Shown: piece by piece, positions 44,748 to 51,554 of the stretch
Layout: every line of letters begins with the position of its first letter
Numbering within the stretch: the stretch's first letter is position 1
Assembly: GCF_000622385.1 (NCBI RefSeq)
Contig: NZ_JASD01000008.1
Coordinates: 2,108,001 to 2,172,000 of the forward strand
Origin: Sulfitobacter noctilucicola
Lineage (GTDB): Bacteria; Pseudomonadota; Alphaproteobacteria; Rhodobacterales; Rhodobacteraceae
Length of the DNA stretch: 64,000 bases
Reading direction: 5' to 3'
Notes under the pieces: generated by a model
Database searches by the model: none
Seen by the model: only the letters and a program-made list of their open reading frames with translations
Told to the model about the DNA's origin: nothing
Position numbers and translations under genes: made by a program

Positions 44748-46045
44748 TTGGTCTTCAACGAGGTGACCTGAACAGTTGGCTCGGTCGGAGGAGGCTCTGA
44801 GGACCGCGCGGTTCGCACGTCCCTCGCGTCGCCTTTCATGCCAAGGTCGACGTCTCGCATCGCTGTCATCGCCGCGCGCAACTCTGCCAAGGTGAGCGTA
44901 TCGGCTACGGATGAATCATTGCGGCCTGACCGGATTGCCGACTGGGTGATGGCCAGAATAAACACCAACACAGCAGGCAGCAGGTCGATCGCGATGGCAC
45001 CTGCCCAGGACGGGACAAAGTTGCGGGCATAAAGAATGACCGCATCCGCGCTTGAAATAGGCGTATAGGTTGTCTCGGTTGGTGGCGGCATGGCCATAAC
45101 GGCTTGGGCTGCCCGCTCCAGCGTGGTGGCGCGCTGCGCCAAGACATCAAGTACCGATGTAATGGTGGCCGTCTGTGTGCCGCGGGTCTCGGCAGAGTTT
45201 GCGTCAAGTTCGGGCAGCACCACCGAAGCGGCGAGATCCTGCGCGGCACGCTCGACCAGTGGAGCGACAGAAAGCTGGCGCAACTGGGTGATGAGACCGG
45301 CAAGGCGCACCGATTGCTCTGAAAACTCAATGGAACGGATTTCGATCGGTCCGGGCTCGACCGTCAGTGCTCGCATACGGCTCAGGATCTGGTTCCCCTC
45401 GGTGAAAGCCCGTTCTACCAGCGGCGTCTGGCTGGCAATTTGGGTTTCCAGACTGCCGAGTTCGGCCGATTTCTGGCGCAGCACACGGAAAACGGCACCA
45501 CGGCCCGCAAGACCGGAGAGATTGCCGGTGGCCTCTTGTTCGCTCAGGTCCTCAAAGCTTTGCCGCACGCGGGAGACATCACGTTCAAGCCCTTGTGCTG
45601 ACACGGCAATCTCGTGGGCACGCTCGAGCGACGACTGGTATTCCTGCACCGTGCGGGCAAGGTGCTGTTCAACCGCTGCGGAACCCGCAAGGGCAGCAGC
45701 GTTCAGCCAGCTGGACATGGCAACAATTGCAAGCGATCCCAGCGCCATTGCCCCAAGAAGGCCTGTCCGCGCTCTGGCAGAGCGCACAGCAGGGAAAAGC
45801 CGCAGCATGTAAGACCAGAACACAAAGATCCCCACCGACACGGCCACCGAATAGGCGATGGCGGCAAAGGCTGACATGGCACCATTATCGTCTAACAGGG
45901 AAGAAACGCCGAGGTAGGTGTAGATGCCTGAAGCTGTCGCCAAGACGCCCAAAGCCGTCCCCGTAAAGGTATCGAGCCAGCTAAGGTGGCCCTCAAGCTC
46001 TTGCGCATAGCGCACGCCGCGCGCGTTTTCGTCGGACGCTGTCAT
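44744..46045 (-). CDS. Four-helix membrane protein with a periplasmic coiled coil
   Basis: A 433-residue protein. Three membrane helices lie between about residues 25 and 120, then a region rich in Glu, Arg, Gln and Leu heptads of about 200 residues, and a fourth helix near 365-385. The layout resembles membrane scaffolds or mechanosensor-like adaptors but no family fits. ATG at 46045 has AGGGAA upstream. Its stop overlaps the ClpP-like gene, so the two are made together. Confidence 0.75.
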   Translation of the reverse strand: MTASDENARGVRYAQELEGHLSWLDTFTGTALGVLATASGIYTYLGVSSLLDDNGAMSAFAAIAYSVAVSVGIFVFWSYMLRLFPAVRSARARTGLLGAMALGSLAIVAMSSWLNAAALAGSAAVEQHLARTVQEYQSSLERAHEIAVSAQGLERDVSRVRQSFEDLSEQEATGNLSGLAGRGAVFRVLRQKSAELGSLETQIASQTPLVERAFTEGNQILSRMRALTVEPGPIEIRSIEFSEQSVRLAGLITQLRQLSVAPLVERAAQDLAASVVLPELDANSAETRGTQTATITSVLDVLAQRATTLERAAQAVMAMPPPTETTYTPISSADAVILYARNFVPSWAGAIAIDLLPAVLVFILAITQSAIRSGRNDSSVADTLTLAELRAAMTAMRDVDLGMKGDARDVRTARSSEPPPTEPTVQVTSLKTK

Positions 46046-46121
46046 ACTGATTCCCTGCCTCACATTACCCGCCTCTTAAGATAGGAGGGATGGGCAGGAA
46101 TACCATTGCACGTTACAGGAC

Positions 46122-46149
46122 TTGCCAATGTTCACGAAATGTTCATAAT
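46122..46149 (+). promoter_or_regulatory. LexA-controlled promoter of mmcB
   Basis: GTTC-N7-GTTC at 46130-46144 is the alphaproteobacterial LexA box. It lies in a promoter with -35 TTGCCA (46122-46127), a 16-base spacer and -10 CATAAT (46144-46149). The predicted start of transcription, 6-8 bases after the -10, falls at about the mmcB ATG at 46157, giving a leaderless message. No Shine-Dalgarno precedes the ATG. Confidence 0.75.
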
Positions 46150-46156
46150 TTCACAC

Positions 46157-46627
46157 ATGGCTTTTGTAGATCTCAATCCGTCCTCCGTTACGCCGCAACC
46201 CGGCCAGTTGCTCGCGCGTGGCGTGGCACGACATCTGGTCAGTCACGGCTTTGCTTGCGTTGAAGAACTGGTGCCCACGCGCGGACTACGCGTAGACATC
46301 ATGGCGCTTGGGCCCAAAGGTGAGATCTGGGTCGTCGAATGCAAATCCTGCCGTGCGGATTTTACCTCCGATTCCAAATGGCAAGGATATCTGGAATGGG
46401 CGGACCGGTTCTTTTGGGCAGTGGATCAAGACTTTCCGACAGAACTGCTGCCGGATGAAACAGGCCTTATCATCGGGGATGCCTACGGCGGAGAGATCAT
46501 CCGCATGGGGCCAGAAACGAAACTACCGCCTGCAAGGCGCAAAGTGATGGTGCAGAAATTCGCAGTGCATGCGGCACGGCGTCTGCATTTGTTGCGCGAC
46601 CCTGACATGATGCCTGCGCGGGACTAG
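46157..46627 (+). CDS. mmcB: MmcB-family DNA repair protein
   Basis: A 156-residue protein with a PD-(D/E)xK nuclease-like core: Asp47 in RVDIMALG, and ECK at 61-63 in IWVVECKS. In Caulobacter MmcB is part of the SOS response to crosslinks (established). The LexA box just upstream supports the same control here. Start at 46157 (MAFVDL) rather than the upstream in-frame starts. Confidence 0.88.
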   Translation: MAFVDLNPSSVTPQPGQLLARGVARHLVSHGFACVEELVPTRGLRVDIMALGPKGEIWVVECKSCRADFTSDSKWQGYLEWADRFFWAVDQDFPTELLPDETGLIIGDAYGGEIIRMGPETKLPPARRKVMVQKFAVHAARRLHLLRDPDMMPARD

Positions 46628-46650
46628 AGGAGACGTGCCGCAAATCCGCT

Positions 46651-46845
46651 TTAGCGGTTTTTTGCGGCCCCGTTGACCCGGTTCGCAGCGGCTGTGATTT
46701 CTTCCGCGATTTCCAATGCCTCTTCGGGCGTGAAATCCATCGGAATCTCGATGCCGTTTCCTTCAACAAACAGCCGGACCATGCCCGCATCTGTCGGGCC
46801 GATTTGCAGGTTCGCTTCGATATCGCGTTCGTCGTTAATGCCCAT
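46651..46845 (-). CDS. Small acidic protein of unknown function (DUF6324-like)
   Basis: A 64-residue protein, MGINDERDIEANLQIGPT-type start and a short helical tail with EEALEIAEEITAAA. It resembles a small family restricted to Rhodobacteraceae whose role is unknown. Lies between mmcB and the GNAT gene on the opposite strand. Confidence 0.7.
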   Translation of the reverse strand: MGINDERDIEANLQIGPTDAGMVRLFVEGNGIEIPMDFTPEEALEIAEEITAAANRVNGAAKNR

Positions 46846-46925
46846 GATGCACTCCGCAGTTGATGGGCGGTATCGCTAGCCTGCGGACACTTGAAAGGCA
46901 AGCGGTGCGAAGCGCATCATCAAGT

Positions 46926-47408
46926 ATGGATAATATCTCGATTCGTAGATTTGGACCCGAGGACCGCGACTGGCTGGTCCGCGAACACCGCGATCACTAT
47001 GCGCGTGCGGAGGGTTTTGACGAAGGGTTCGGTGTGCTGGTGGCGGGAATTATTGACGATTATCTCGCAGATCACGACCCTGAGTGTGAAGCCGGTTGGA
47101 TTGCCTGTCAGGGGGATAAGCGTCTGGGCAGCATCTTTTGTGTGAAGCTTGACAACGAGACCGCGAAGCTCCGACTGTTCTTGCTGACCGAAGACGCGCG
47201 CGGACAAGGCTTAGGCAAGCAGTTGCTTTCCACATGCATGGGCTTCGCCAAGTCATGCGGATTTAAATCAATGACACTCTGGACGCACGAATCTCACCGG
47301 GCAGCGGGCGCGCTTTATGCAAAGACGGGCTGGTCCCTGATCTCTTCAAAACCGGTGAAATCTTTCGGGCAGGATCTTGTAGAGCAACATTGGCAGATCA
47401 CACTCTGA
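46926..47408 (+). CDS. GNAT-family N-acetyltransferase
   Basis: A 160-residue GNAT protein with the acetyl-CoA site RGQGLGKQLLSTCMGFA and a late WTHESHRAAGALYAKTGW segment. Acceptor unknown. Start ATG 46926; no strong Shine-Dalgarno. Length fits the family. Confidence 0.85.
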   Translation: MDNISIRRFGPEDRDWLVREHRDHYARAEGFDEGFGVLVAGIIDDYLADHDPECEAGWIACQGDKRLGSIFCVKLDNETAKLRLFLLTEDARGQGLGKQLLSTCMGFAKSCGFKSMTLWTHESHRAAGALYAKTGWSLISSKPVKSFGQDLVEQHWQITL

Positions 47409-47485
47409 TTTTCTGTAAGGTTCGACATTTCGCTGCCGCTTGGCTCTTGCAATCCATAGCAGTGGCAGCTAAATCGACCGCGTGT

Positions 47486-47562
47486 GCCGCCTTAGCTCAG
47501 TTGGTTAGAGCACTGGTTTGTGGAACCAGGGGTCCCCCGTTCGAGCCGGGGAGGCGGTACCA
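47486..47562 (+). tRNA. tRNA-His (GTG)
   Basis: A complete cloverleaf with D arm (CTCAGTTGGTTAGAG), anticodon loop TTGTGGA (anticodon GTG), T arm and encoded CCA. Position -1 is T, not G, and the discriminator is A. The acceptor begins with a G-U pair. Alphaproteobacteria that lost the G-1 identity element show exactly this state (established knowledge). Confidence 0.96.
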
Positions 47563-47593
47563 CTTCCAACAGTTTCAGGAAATCGTTGGAAGT
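47562..47593 (+). terminator. Hairpin after tRNA-His
   Basis: ACTTCCAAC and GTTGGAAGT are perfect 9-base arms around a 14-base loop, followed by TTTCG. Position directly after the CCA end supports a transcription terminator or processing signal. Confidence 0.6.
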
Positions 47594-47728
47594 TTCGAAA
47601 AAGAGCTTTTGCAAAGCAAAGGCGCGGTTCGACCCGATTGATATTCGAGATACCTCATCACTTGCATCGTCTGTTGTTGCACCTCTGTCCCGTCTCACCG
47701 CTCGTACCCGCGGGTTCTTGCGAAGGGA

Positions 47729-48022
47729 TTATGGTTTTTGGTCGATTTCTACGGTCTGCTGCAAAGATCCTGTCAGGCGATCGTAAATGAGAATCTGATT
47801 TGTGTCCGTCACAATAGCGTACCAGTCTGCCCCTTGGGTAAAGGCCTGCGCCTCAACACCGACTGGTAAAGCAATCTGATCGGGCAAAACCGGTGCATCG
47901 CGGCTCAGGCGCGTGACAAGCAGACCAATCACGACTAGAACGCCGCAAATCATCACGGCGGTCAGAACCGTCACCAACCGCCGCAGAAACCGCAGGTTTG
48001 CAGGCTCAATCGGATCATCCAT
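47729..48022 (-). CDS. DUF6476-like small membrane protein
   Basis: A 97-residue protein, starting MDDPIEPANLRFLRRLV, with one membrane helix (LTAVMICGVLVVIGLLVTRL) and a C-terminal periplasmic beta domain. The pattern matches a small Rhodobacteraceae family of unknown role. It starts head to head with rluA: ATG at 48022 on this strand and ATG at 48021 on the other overlap by two bases. A longer frame to 48487 is a shadow of rluA. Confidence 0.78.
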   Translation of the reverse strand: MDDPIEPANLRFLRRLVTVLTAVMICGVLVVIGLLVTRLSRDAPVLPDQIALPVGVEAQAFTQGADWYAIVTDTNQILIYDRLTGSLQQTVEIDQKP

Positions 48023-49055
48023 GTCTTTGCACCGCACCATTACATTTGTTTTCGGCGAAGCCCCGCCTTCGCGCCTTGATAAGGCGCTTGCGCGTGATGT
48101 GCCAGAGGACGCGAACCTGTCGCGCACCCGTCTTGGAAAACTGTTGGAGCAAGGAGCTGTCAAAATCGCCGGACAGGTGGTGCGGGACCCGCGCGCCCGC
48201 GTGAGCGAAGGACAGCTGGTCGAGATTGGTGTGGAAGAAGCAGAAGAAAGCCACATCGTGGCGGAGGTTATTCCGCTTGATATCGTGTTTGAGGACGCTG
48301 ATCTGGTAGTGGTGAACAAGCCCGCGGGTATGGTGGTGCACCCTGCGCCGGGATCGCCATCGGGCACGCTGGTAAATGCGCTGATGGCACATTGCGGCGA
48401 CAACCTCTCTGGCGTGGGTGGCATGAAGCGGCCGGGCATTGTGCACCGCATTGATAAAGAAACCAGCGGCTTGTTGGTCGTGGCCAAGTCTGATGCCGCG
48501 CATCACGGTCTGGCCAAGCAGTTCGAAAAACACACCGTTGAGCGGTACTACAAAGCGCTGGTTTATGGGGTGCCGGATGCCAATGACCCGCGTTTGCGCG
48601 GGATCAAGGGGGCCTCATTCGAGCCGGGCAATATCCTCAAGCTGACCACACAACTTGCACGCCATAAGACGGATCGGCAGCGGCAGGCTGTGTTGTTCAA
48701 CGGGGGCCGCCACGCCGTAACCCGCGCGCGCACGGTCGAACGTTTCGGCACGCCGCCGCTACTCGCCTTGATGGAATGTTGGCTGGAAACGGGCCGCACC
48801 CACCAAATCCGCGTTCATATGGCGCACGCTGGTCATGGCCTTGTCGGGGATCCGACATATGGTGGCAAACGCAAGCTGCCAAAAGCAGCCCTGCCAGACA
48901 TCGCTGCTGATGCGGTGAAAGCCTTTAAAAGGCAGGCCCTGCATGCTGCGGTGCTTGGGTTTGATCACCCGGTTTCGGGCGAGATCATGCGATTTGAGGC
49001 GGCTTTGCCACAAGATATGACCGACCTGCTAGATATCGTGCGACTGGCTGTTTAA
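48021..49055 (+). CDS. rluD: RluA-family pseudouridine synthase
   Basis: A 344-residue RluA-family enzyme with an S4 N-domain (about 15-75) and the catalytic HRIDKETSG (Asp). RluD-type enzymes modify 23S rRNA helix 69. Members with this length and S4 domain are the RluC/D group; which U is modified is not shown. Its end is followed by the rpoH control region. Confidence 0.88.
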   Translation: MSLHRTITFVFGEAPPSRLDKALARDVPEDANLSRTRLGKLLEQGAVKIAGQVVRDPRARVSEGQLVEIGVEEAEESHIVAEVIPLDIVFEDADLVVVNKPAGMVVHPAPGSPSGTLVNALMAHCGDNLSGVGGMKRPGIVHRIDKETSGLLVVAKSDAAHHGLAKQFEKHTVERYYKALVYGVPDANDPRLRGIKGASFEPGNILKLTTQLARHKTDRQRQAVLFNGGRHAVTRARTVERFGTPPLLALMECWLETGRTHQIRVHMAHAGHGLVGDPTYGGKRKLPKAALPDIAADAVKAFKRQALHAAVLGFDHPVSGEIMRFEAALPQDMTDLLDIVRLAV

Positions 49056-49087
49056 GCGGGGCGGCTCGCGCGTTCGTGTAACGTTGT

Positions 49088-49114
49088 GTTCATATTTGTG
49101 CCCACAAAATGAAC
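49088..49114. promoter_or_regulatory. Long imperfect dyad upstream of rpoH
   Basis: GTTCAT-A-TTTGTG (49088-49100) pairs with CACAAA-ATGAAC (49103-49114) with a single unpaired base. It lies 19 bases before the -35 of the rpoH promoter and may be an operator. No T-run follows, so it is not an rluA terminator. Confidence 0.5.
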
Positions 49115-49132
49115 CAAACAGGCGGGTCAAAC

Positions 49133-49161
49133 CTTGTAACCATGACACGACAAACCCATAT
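49133..49161 (+). promoter_or_regulatory. Sigma-32-type promoter of rpoH
   Basis: CTTGTAA (49133-49139), a 15-base spacer, then CCCATAT (49155-49161). This fits the heat-shock promoter CTTGAAA-N13-17-CCCATNT. Transcription would start near 49170, giving a short leader. It suggests that RpoH activates its own gene. Confidence 0.7.
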
Positions 49162-49170
49162 GCATGTTAA

Positions 49171-49187
49171 GCCCGTAAACATCGGGC
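49171..49187 (+). promoter_or_regulatory. Hairpin in the rpoH leader
   Basis: GCCCG and CGGGC pair around a 7-base loop (49171-49187), four bases before GAGGGAAAGG, the ribosome binding site. With the predicted start near 49170 it would stand at the 5' end of the leader; a temperature or ribosome-access role is inference. Confidence 0.45.
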
Positions 49188-49207
49188 ATTGAGGGAAAGG
49201 ACGACAC

Positions 49208-50104
49208 ATGGCAAATTATGCAAATCTGCCGGCCCCAACACCAGAAGGTGGTTTGAACCGCTATATGCAGGAAATTCGTAAATTTCCGCTGCTGGAACCG
49301 GAAGAGGAATACATGCTCGCCAAAGCCTGGGTCGAGCAGGAAGACACTGAAGCCGCGCACAAAATGGTGACATCCCACCTGCGATTGGCGGCAAAGATCG
49401 CTATGGGATATCGCGGCTATGGTTTGCCGCAGGCCGAAGTCATTTCAGAAGCAAATGTAGGCCTGATGCAGGCGGTCAAACGCTTCGATCCCGAAAAAGG
49501 CTTCCGGCTTGCGACCTATGCGATGTGGTGGATCCGTGCATCCATTCAGGAATATATCCTGCGTTCTTGGTCCTTGGTAAAGCTGGGTACGACCTCCGGT
49601 CAGAAAAAGCTGTTCTTCAACTTGCGGAAAGCCAAAAACAAGATCGGTGCACTTGAAGAGGGCGACTTGCGTCCTGAGAACGTTGCAACCATTGCGACGC
49701 AACTTGGGGTGACCGAGGCTGAAGTCATCTCTATGAACCGGCGTATGTCGGGCGGTGATGCGTCCCTGAATGCACAGGTCGGCTCCGAAGGCGAGGGGAC
49801 CATGCAATGGCAGGACTGGCTTGAGGATGAAGATGCCGATCAAGCTGGTGACTACGCCGAACGTGATGAGCTAGAAACCCGCCGCGAAATGCTTGCTGAG
49901 GCGATGGATGTGCTTAACGATCGTGAGAAGGACATCCTGACACAGCGCCGCCTGTCGGATGAAACGATCACGCTTGAAGACCTTTCAGGTCAGTATGATG
50001 TGAGCCGCGAGCGTATTCGCCAGATCGAAGTTCGCGCTTTTGAAAAGCTACAAAAGCGGATGCGTGATCTGGCCAAGGAAAAGGGGATGATGGCAACAGC
50101 CTGA
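49208..50104 (+). CDS. rpoH: Heat-shock sigma factor RpoH (RpoHI type)
   Basis: A 298-residue sigma-32-family protein: LPAPTPEGGLNRYMQEIRKF (6-25), RpoH box QKKLFFNLRKAKNKIG, region 2 HLRLAAKIAMGYRGYG and region 4 [19 protein letters not shown]. It matches the RpoHI of Rhodobacter more than RpoHII. Controls chaperones and proteases. Good Shine-Dalgarno upstream. Confidence 0.95.
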   Translation: MANYANLPAPTPEGGLNRYMQEIRKFPLLEPEEEYMLAKAWVEQEDTEAAHKMVTSHLRLAAKIAMGYRGYGLPQAEVISEANVGLMQAVKRFDPEKGFRLATYAMWWIRASIQEYILRSWSLVKLGTTSGQKKLFFNLRKAKNKIGALEEGDLRPENVATIATQLGVTEAEVISMNRRMSGGDASLNAQVGSEGEGTMQWQDWLEDEDADQAGDYAERDELETRREMLAEAMDVLNDREKDILTQRRLSDETITLEDLSGQYDVSRERIRQIEVRAFEKLQKRMRDLAKEKGMMATA

Positions 50105-50131
50105 TTTTCGCTTAACTTGAACTGACATAGA

Positions 50132-50166
50132 CCCTGCCTACGTAAGTGGGCAGGGTTTCGTTTTTT
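50132..50166 (+). terminator. Terminator of rpoH
   Basis: CCCTGCC and GGCAGGG form a 7-base stem around a 10-base loop, followed by TTT-CG-TTTTTT. It lies directly before the next gene's Shine-Dalgarno. Confidence 0.85.
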
Positions 50167-50177
50167 GGAGAATGCAT

Positions 50178-50447
50178 ATGGCTGGTGGATGGGCAAAAGA
50201 CGGCGCGGTCAGCGAGCAGATCGAAGCCTCGATCAATGACGAACTGGCGCGTCTGAAGGCGCGAAAGGCACCGGTAGGGGAAAGCCGCACCCATTGTGCA
50301 GAATGCGAGGAACCTATCCCGCAGGCCCGGCGTGAGGCGCTGCCGGGAGTGAAGTTGTGTATTGATTGTGTGAACGAGCGTGACGCTCAGTTCAAAGCCC
50401 GCGGCGGCATTAACCGGCGTGGATCAAAGGACAGTCAGTTGAAGTAG
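50178..50447 (+). CDS. DksA/TraR-type zinc-finger protein
   Basis: An 89-residue protein with the finger CAECEEPIPQ...KLCIDC and a basic tail. Small DksA/TraR relatives bind RNA polymerase and adjust transcription with ppGpp. ATG 50178 has GGAG seven bases upstream (the ATG at 50172 is too close). Lies after the rpoH terminator. Confidence 0.85.
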   Translation: MAGGWAKDGAVSEQIEASINDELARLKARKAPVGESRTHCAECEEPIPQARREALPGVKLCIDCVNERDAQFKARGGINRRGSKDSQLK

Positions 50448-50525
50448 CGACCTGCGCCGTGGTTTGTGTTAGAGTGGTGTGAATTCATTTGCTCGGCACT
50501 TCCATTAACTTCAGGTTAAGCTTTA

Positions 50526-51554
50526 ATGTCTATCCGTACCGCTCTGATATCAATCTTATTTTCATCATTTTCAAGTGGACTATTGGCTGGTCCTGCGTGT
50601 CAGGCGCATGCAGGCTTTACTGCAATAGACGCCTCTCACCCGATGACTGAACTGACGCCGCGCGGGGGTGCCTCGGGAATGGCGGCGTTGCGTGGCATGG
50701 GGGTCGATACGATCATCCGCTACTACGATAACGTCGCAGAAACGTTGCCCTGCAAAACACTTGTGCCAGAAGAGACCCGCGCCATCCTCGATGCTGGCTT
50801 TAGTGTCTTGGCGGTGTTCCAACACCACAATGACAATCCCATGACCTTCGTGACACCGGGGCGTGGTACGTTAGACGCACAGCGCGCAATCGAGCTTGCG
50901 CTGGCCAACGGGCAACCCAACGGATCGGCGATCTATTTTGGTGTCGACGGTGTTGATGGGGCGCTCGAATCCGCGAATTACGAGTACGCCAAAAGCAGCG
51001 GGGGCGCGATCAGCGCATCACGAGAGGCGACGTTAAAAAGCAGCATGGGCGCAGGGGCGTACCGAAAGCACAAAGCATTCTACGAAATTTACCGTATCGA
51101 GGGCGCGGCGCTTTTCGGGGGGACGTTGGGAAAACATCGTGCGCATGACATGTTGCCCGCAATTGAGGCGTATTTCCGCGATCTTAAGAACATATTTGAC
51201 AACTTTGGCAACCAGACCGGATTGCGCTTCAAGCTGGGTGCCTACGGGGGCGGATTGGTCTGTGACCATCTGCTGTCGTTGGGTCTGGCGGACTACTGCT
51301 GGCTGTCGCAATCCAAGGGGCTGGCAGGATACGACAGCTTTAATGCCTCCCAAAAATGGGTGATGCGGCAAGAATTAACGACAGTTTGCAAAGGTTGGAA
51401 ATTCCGCACTGGTGGCGATTTCCAATTTGATTTTAACACCGTGAATGCCCGCACGCCGGACTACGGGCAATGGAACACGCAGACCGATTATGCCGTCCCG
51501 TTCAGCAGGCCGCTGAAGCGGGACGGCATTGGCTGTTATGCGTGGAAGGATTAA
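50526..51554 (+). CDS. Secreted DUF1906-like protein (glycoside-hydrolase fold)
   Basis: A 342-residue protein with a signal peptide (AQAHA-like end around residue 28) and a DUF1906-type TIM barrel: IRYYDNVAETLPCKTL, a LAVFQHHND strand, AIYFGVDG. The Rv2525c/DUF1906 family contains glycoside hydrolase-like cell-envelope enzymes. Function here is unknown. Stop overlaps the convergent pepF stop by 4 bases. Confidence 0.78.
   Translation: MSIRTALISILFSSFSSGLLAGPACQAHAGFTAIDASHPMTELTPRGGASGMAALRGMGVDTIIRYYDNVAETLPCKTLVPEETRAILDAGFSVLAVFQHHNDNPMTFVTPGRGTLDAQRAIELALANGQPNGSAIYFGVDGVDGALESANYEYAKSSGGAISASREATLKSSMGAGAYRKHKAFYEIYRIEGAALFGGTLGKHRAHDMLPAIEAYFRDLKNIFDNFGNQTGLRFKLGAYGGGLVCDHLLSLGLADYCWLSQSKGLAGYDSFNASQKWVMRQELTTVCKGWKFRTGGDFQFDFNTVNARTPDYGQWNTQTDYAVPFSRPLKRDGIGCYAWKD

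Noticed and set aside
47729..48487. 252-residue - frame through rluA
   Set aside because: Only the last 97 residues (from 48022) look like a protein; the rest mirrors rluA.
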